A model generated the notes under the pieces. It was not told the origin of the DNA. It did not search any database and saw only the letters and a list, made by a program, of their open reading frames with translations. Shown here piece by piece: positions 60,839 through 64,000 of a stretch of DNA of 64,000 nucleotides (within the stretch, counting starts at the first letter, position 1; every line of letters begins with the position of its first letter). A program made the position numbers and the translations under genes. The DNA is from Eopsaltria australis. Its lineage: Eukaryota; Chordata; Aves; Passeriformes; Petroicidae. The stretch spans positions 806,001 to 870,000 of the forward strand of contig JAVTVJ010000047.1 in the NCBI GenBank assembly GCA_034509425.1, given 5' to 3'.

Positions 60839-62005
60839 GTGAGTATAATGTGTAGAAAAAATATGTATTTCATATTTATATAGTGTTATATTGCAGTTTT
60901 TAGTTTTATGTTACAGTATTATTTGATAGCAGTAAATTGAAACTGTTTATGTTTATTAATCATAAATTATTTATTCCAAGTCTACAATTTCTGCAAGTGT
61001 TTTAGTAGTACATGCAGATCAAAAGTTAAAACTGAAGGACAAGTTTTTATTCAGATTGGTTTTTGTTCTTTCATTTTGAGTTTGGTATGGTGGATTTTTT
61101 TTCCTATACTTAACAGTGGATAAGAATCATGTTTGAAAATAAACTGGCAAATCTGTTTGGCAAAGGATTTCTCAGTGCTCATTTAGAACACCTGAAAGAG
61201 TTACTGTTCATTGCAATCAAAAGGAGCAACAGAAATTTCATTAAAGCTGTAATGTATTTCCTCTTAGGCTGAAATATAGCCATTTAATATAAAAGATGGT
61301 TCTTCTTTTTTTCCTTCCCCTTCTTCCCGCTTCAGCAATTTTTTACACAGTTCTGATTCTAAAGGAAGATTTAACAGTAATGAATAGGTCACAATTGTCT
61401 GTGTTGAAATTAGTTCAGGAAACAGGTTACTTAAAATAAATACCTTTTCAATCTGATAATTTTTTGAAGTGGATCAAAATGTGCTTTACACCTTTTTTTA
61501 AGCTGTGAATGATTCATTTTGCACAGATATAAATTGTAGCCTGTATAAAAAGGTTGACAAAGGAGAGGTGGTCCTGACATGTACAGGCAGTTTCTGTTCT
61601 AGATCTAATGCCTTGTTCAAGCCGTCTAGCCTGGTCCAAATAGGGTATGCTGGAATGAGAACTATTCTTAGCTCTTGGATGTATACTTGGAAATGGAGTA
61701 GGGGAGTTACTGTTCCAAAAGTGGTGACTCCCTTGGGAGTAAAGAGTCAACAGAAACACTGAGCTCATTAATGGTTTGGAGGAGACTGCCACATTTACTA
61801 ACCCAAACATTTTGAAGAAATATGGTTCCTGCATAGATTCTATTCAAACTGCACATGCTTTTGTGAATCAATGAATGAGTTAATTATTTTATAGAGATAA
61901 TTGTTGAGAACAGGTTAGATTTTTGTGTCATAGCAAACATGAGACATATCAGACTTTGGTGTTCAGATGGCTGCTTGAGCTAATCCTGTGTTTAATATAT
62001 TTCAG

Positions 62006-62099
62006 CTCATGGAGTGCTGTGTCAATGCCCTGGTGACATCTTTTAAAGAGACTATTTTAGCTGAATGTCAAGGCATGATCAAACGAAATGAAACAGAAA
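62006..62099 (+). CDS. CUL5: CUL5 exon 8 (residues 261-291 and part of 292)
   Basis: Acceptor ATATTTCAG, donor GTAAGT at 62100. It encodes LMECCVNALVTSFKETILAE then CQGMIKRNETE and one base of Lys292 (phase 1). This is the last CUL5 exon in the window; the following exon, expected to begin with the LHLMF segment, was not found before 64000. Confidence 0.97.
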
Positions 62100-64000
62100 G
62101 TAAGTGAATCTTCAAGAACAGTGCAGGGTGAACCTTGCATGAACTGCATAAAAATAGATTTGTGTGTAGATATATCAAATTACTGTTTTTAATAGATGGT
62201 AGTAGCGTTTCGTATAAAAATATTATTGCACATGAACAATCCCACAAAAAAATTGCACCATTGATATATGTATTTTTCTATCACTTTTGAAATCTGTGTG
62301 CACAATACTCTAATTTAATGAGTGGATAGCTCTCATCTTGCTTGAAAGAAAGTATTTTGTGCTCTGTTTTCTTTATTTTTCCTACACTTACTTTCACCAT
62401 GTTGGCCAACTTCAGTAAATGTTCCATATATCTTTGCTTTCTATTTGAGTACTCTAAACACAAACATTTCCTCTTTGTTTCACCCCGCTACCTCTTTACA
62501 CCTGGAAGAAAAGTGAAACATCTTTTTATAAAAGCTTTTTTTTTGTGAAAGGCAGGGAGAAAATTTTCTTACTCTGTTATTGATGCAGGACCAGTAGGTC
62601 AAATGAACAAAATCTCTGCAAGCTGTTCATGTGGTTTTTTAGCCAGTATGTCAGTGAGAGTATTGAAAGTTAGCTCTACATGCCTTTTGAAAGTTTTCGG
62701 AAGTTTTTTTTAACTGTGCTGCCAGAAGTTGAGAGGTTAGTGTGATTCAGAAGTCTTGTGTTGGTCCTGTATGATAAAAAAACTAAATATGTCATTAAAT
62801 TGTTATGATTCAGGTAAGAAAAATGAAAAACAAAAAAGCTGAAATCACAGGTTAATTTTTCTTTGAAGTCTTGGTATCCTGCAGCCAGGGAATATTTACT
62901 AATGTCTTAGGAGATTTTCATTTCTATGGAAATGAGAAAACTGTTTTATGACTTAGAATAGTATAGAAAATACTCACTTCTAAAGCCAGCATTTAAGAAA
63001 ATATTTGACCTCAAAACTATGTCATGCTGATCTGTTCATCTAGTAGCATGATTTCTGGCAATAGTCCAGAGCTAAATGTAGAAAGCAGTGAAACTTCTTA
63101 CGAGTACTTCTTACGAGTTACAGCCTTTGAGAGAATGCGGGAGGCTTATGTAAATGCAGAGCTTCAAAAGAGTTCCAAAAGATCTTTCTTTAGAAACCTG
63201 TTGAAATACTCACACAGCCCACTCTTGTGGCTGTGTCTGTCCTGTGCTAGTGCTTAGTTGCTTCTGTTGAGTCTGTAAGAACTGTTTCAAATGCTTCAAT
63301 GAAGGATGCAGGTGCAGATGACTGAAACATAATTAAAGACTGGAGCTATACATAGTAATGTATGCATCTTAGAGTGTCCTCTGCTGTGCTTTGCTTATGC
63401 ATGTGACTTTCTGATATTATCTGCCCCAAAGAATTCAGTGATGTTTTCTTTATTAAACAGCACTGACAAAGAAGGGCTGTTTTGGTGGGGATTTTTGGCT
63501 ATGAGCTGGGCACATACTCTTGTTATATTAAGTAATATTTACATGCTGTGCAAAGACAGGAAGGAATAATGTTTTCCAACTAAAATCTATCAAAAATGTT
63601 ATAGCTTGCAAAGACTCAGAATTGACTTACTGTGGTTTGGGGAAGGGAGGTCTAAATTTTTTTTTTGAAGTGCAACAGAAATAAAAAGTACACTTGGCTT
63701 TCACAAATACAGAATGAAAGCAGACTTTAAGTGCTCCAGCAACTACAGCATGGATTTTTTTACTCTTCATTGTCATAATGTATTCTGAGAGAAATTCCAG
63801 TAAAATACTCCTTTTGGCTTTGTTACTTCAAAATCTGTCTTTGAAGAATTTACAGCTTTTTGAGTCCTGCGGTCTTAGGGATGCACATGGAGTCTTCCTT
63901 TGCTACTGATCCTTAAGGGAAAACACTGATTTATATTTTGAAGTATTGATGGCATCACTGTGCACAAACAGTTCTAGAGCCCTTTAACATACCTTTTTGT
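62100..64000 (+). other. CUL5: CUL5 intron 8, open at the window edge
   Basis: AT-rich intron sequence. It contains a perfect 13-bp tandem duplication (ACTTCTTACGAGT) at 63093-63118. No further exon is recognised. Confidence 0.75.

Noticed and set aside
1..64000. Search for CRISPR arrays, operons, phage or other prokaryotic systems, tRNA and rRNA genes
   Set aside because: The window is spliced vertebrate DNA; no regularly spaced repeats, no clustered microbial genes and no tRNA or rRNA sequence were recognised.

Overview
The window looks like bird nuclear DNA. Two things point there: the dominant recognisable interspersed repeats are CR1 LINE fragments (3' ends resembling runs of ATTCTATG, degraded reverse-transcriptase reading frames), and the spliced genes are vertebrate with the order SLC35F2 - RAB39A - CUL5, which matches the order I recall at human 11q22.3. 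The species cannot be fixed from the sequence alone.

Layout. Positions 1-5671 are the start of SLC35F2 intron 1 (minus strand; the gene runs off the left edge). SLC35F2 coding exon 1 is at 5672-5838 inside a CpG island (about 5230-6330). From there to 27 kb is a gene-poor interval between the divergent SLC35F2 and RAB39A promoters, holding several CR1 pieces and one small isolated CpG-rich patch (about 15970-16190) with a strong CTCF-like motif. RAB39A (plus) has a CpG-island promoter (about 26985-27900), exon 1 at 27660-27883, a 6.05 kb intron and terminal exon 2 at 33936-34362, giving a complete 216-residue Rab GTPase. A 10.5 kb interval follows. CUL5 (plus) starts in a third CpG island (about 44150-45210); eight coding exons between 44924 and 62099 encode residues 1-291 and the first base of codon 292. 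The rest lies beyond the right edge.

What the genes do: SLC35F2 is a multi-pass solute carrier, RAB39A an endosomal/phagosomal trafficking GTPase, CUL5 the scaffold of a SOCS-box/Elongin BC ubiquitin ligase. They are neighbours by conserved synteny; nothing here suggests they form one functional unit. All splice junctions called are GT-AG and keep the reading frame.

I found no evidence of a new biological system. The observations most worth a second look are regulatory or structural: two CTCF-like motifs (one in the orphan GC patch, one in the CUL5 promoter), a TTGG-to-TTAG microsatellite just upstream of CUL5, a start-stop uORF in the CUL5 leader, two CR1 pairs with outward-facing 3' ends, an alanine-rich SLC35F2 N-terminus, and one unexplained Ser/Thr/Pro-rich exon-like segment near 13.9 kb.
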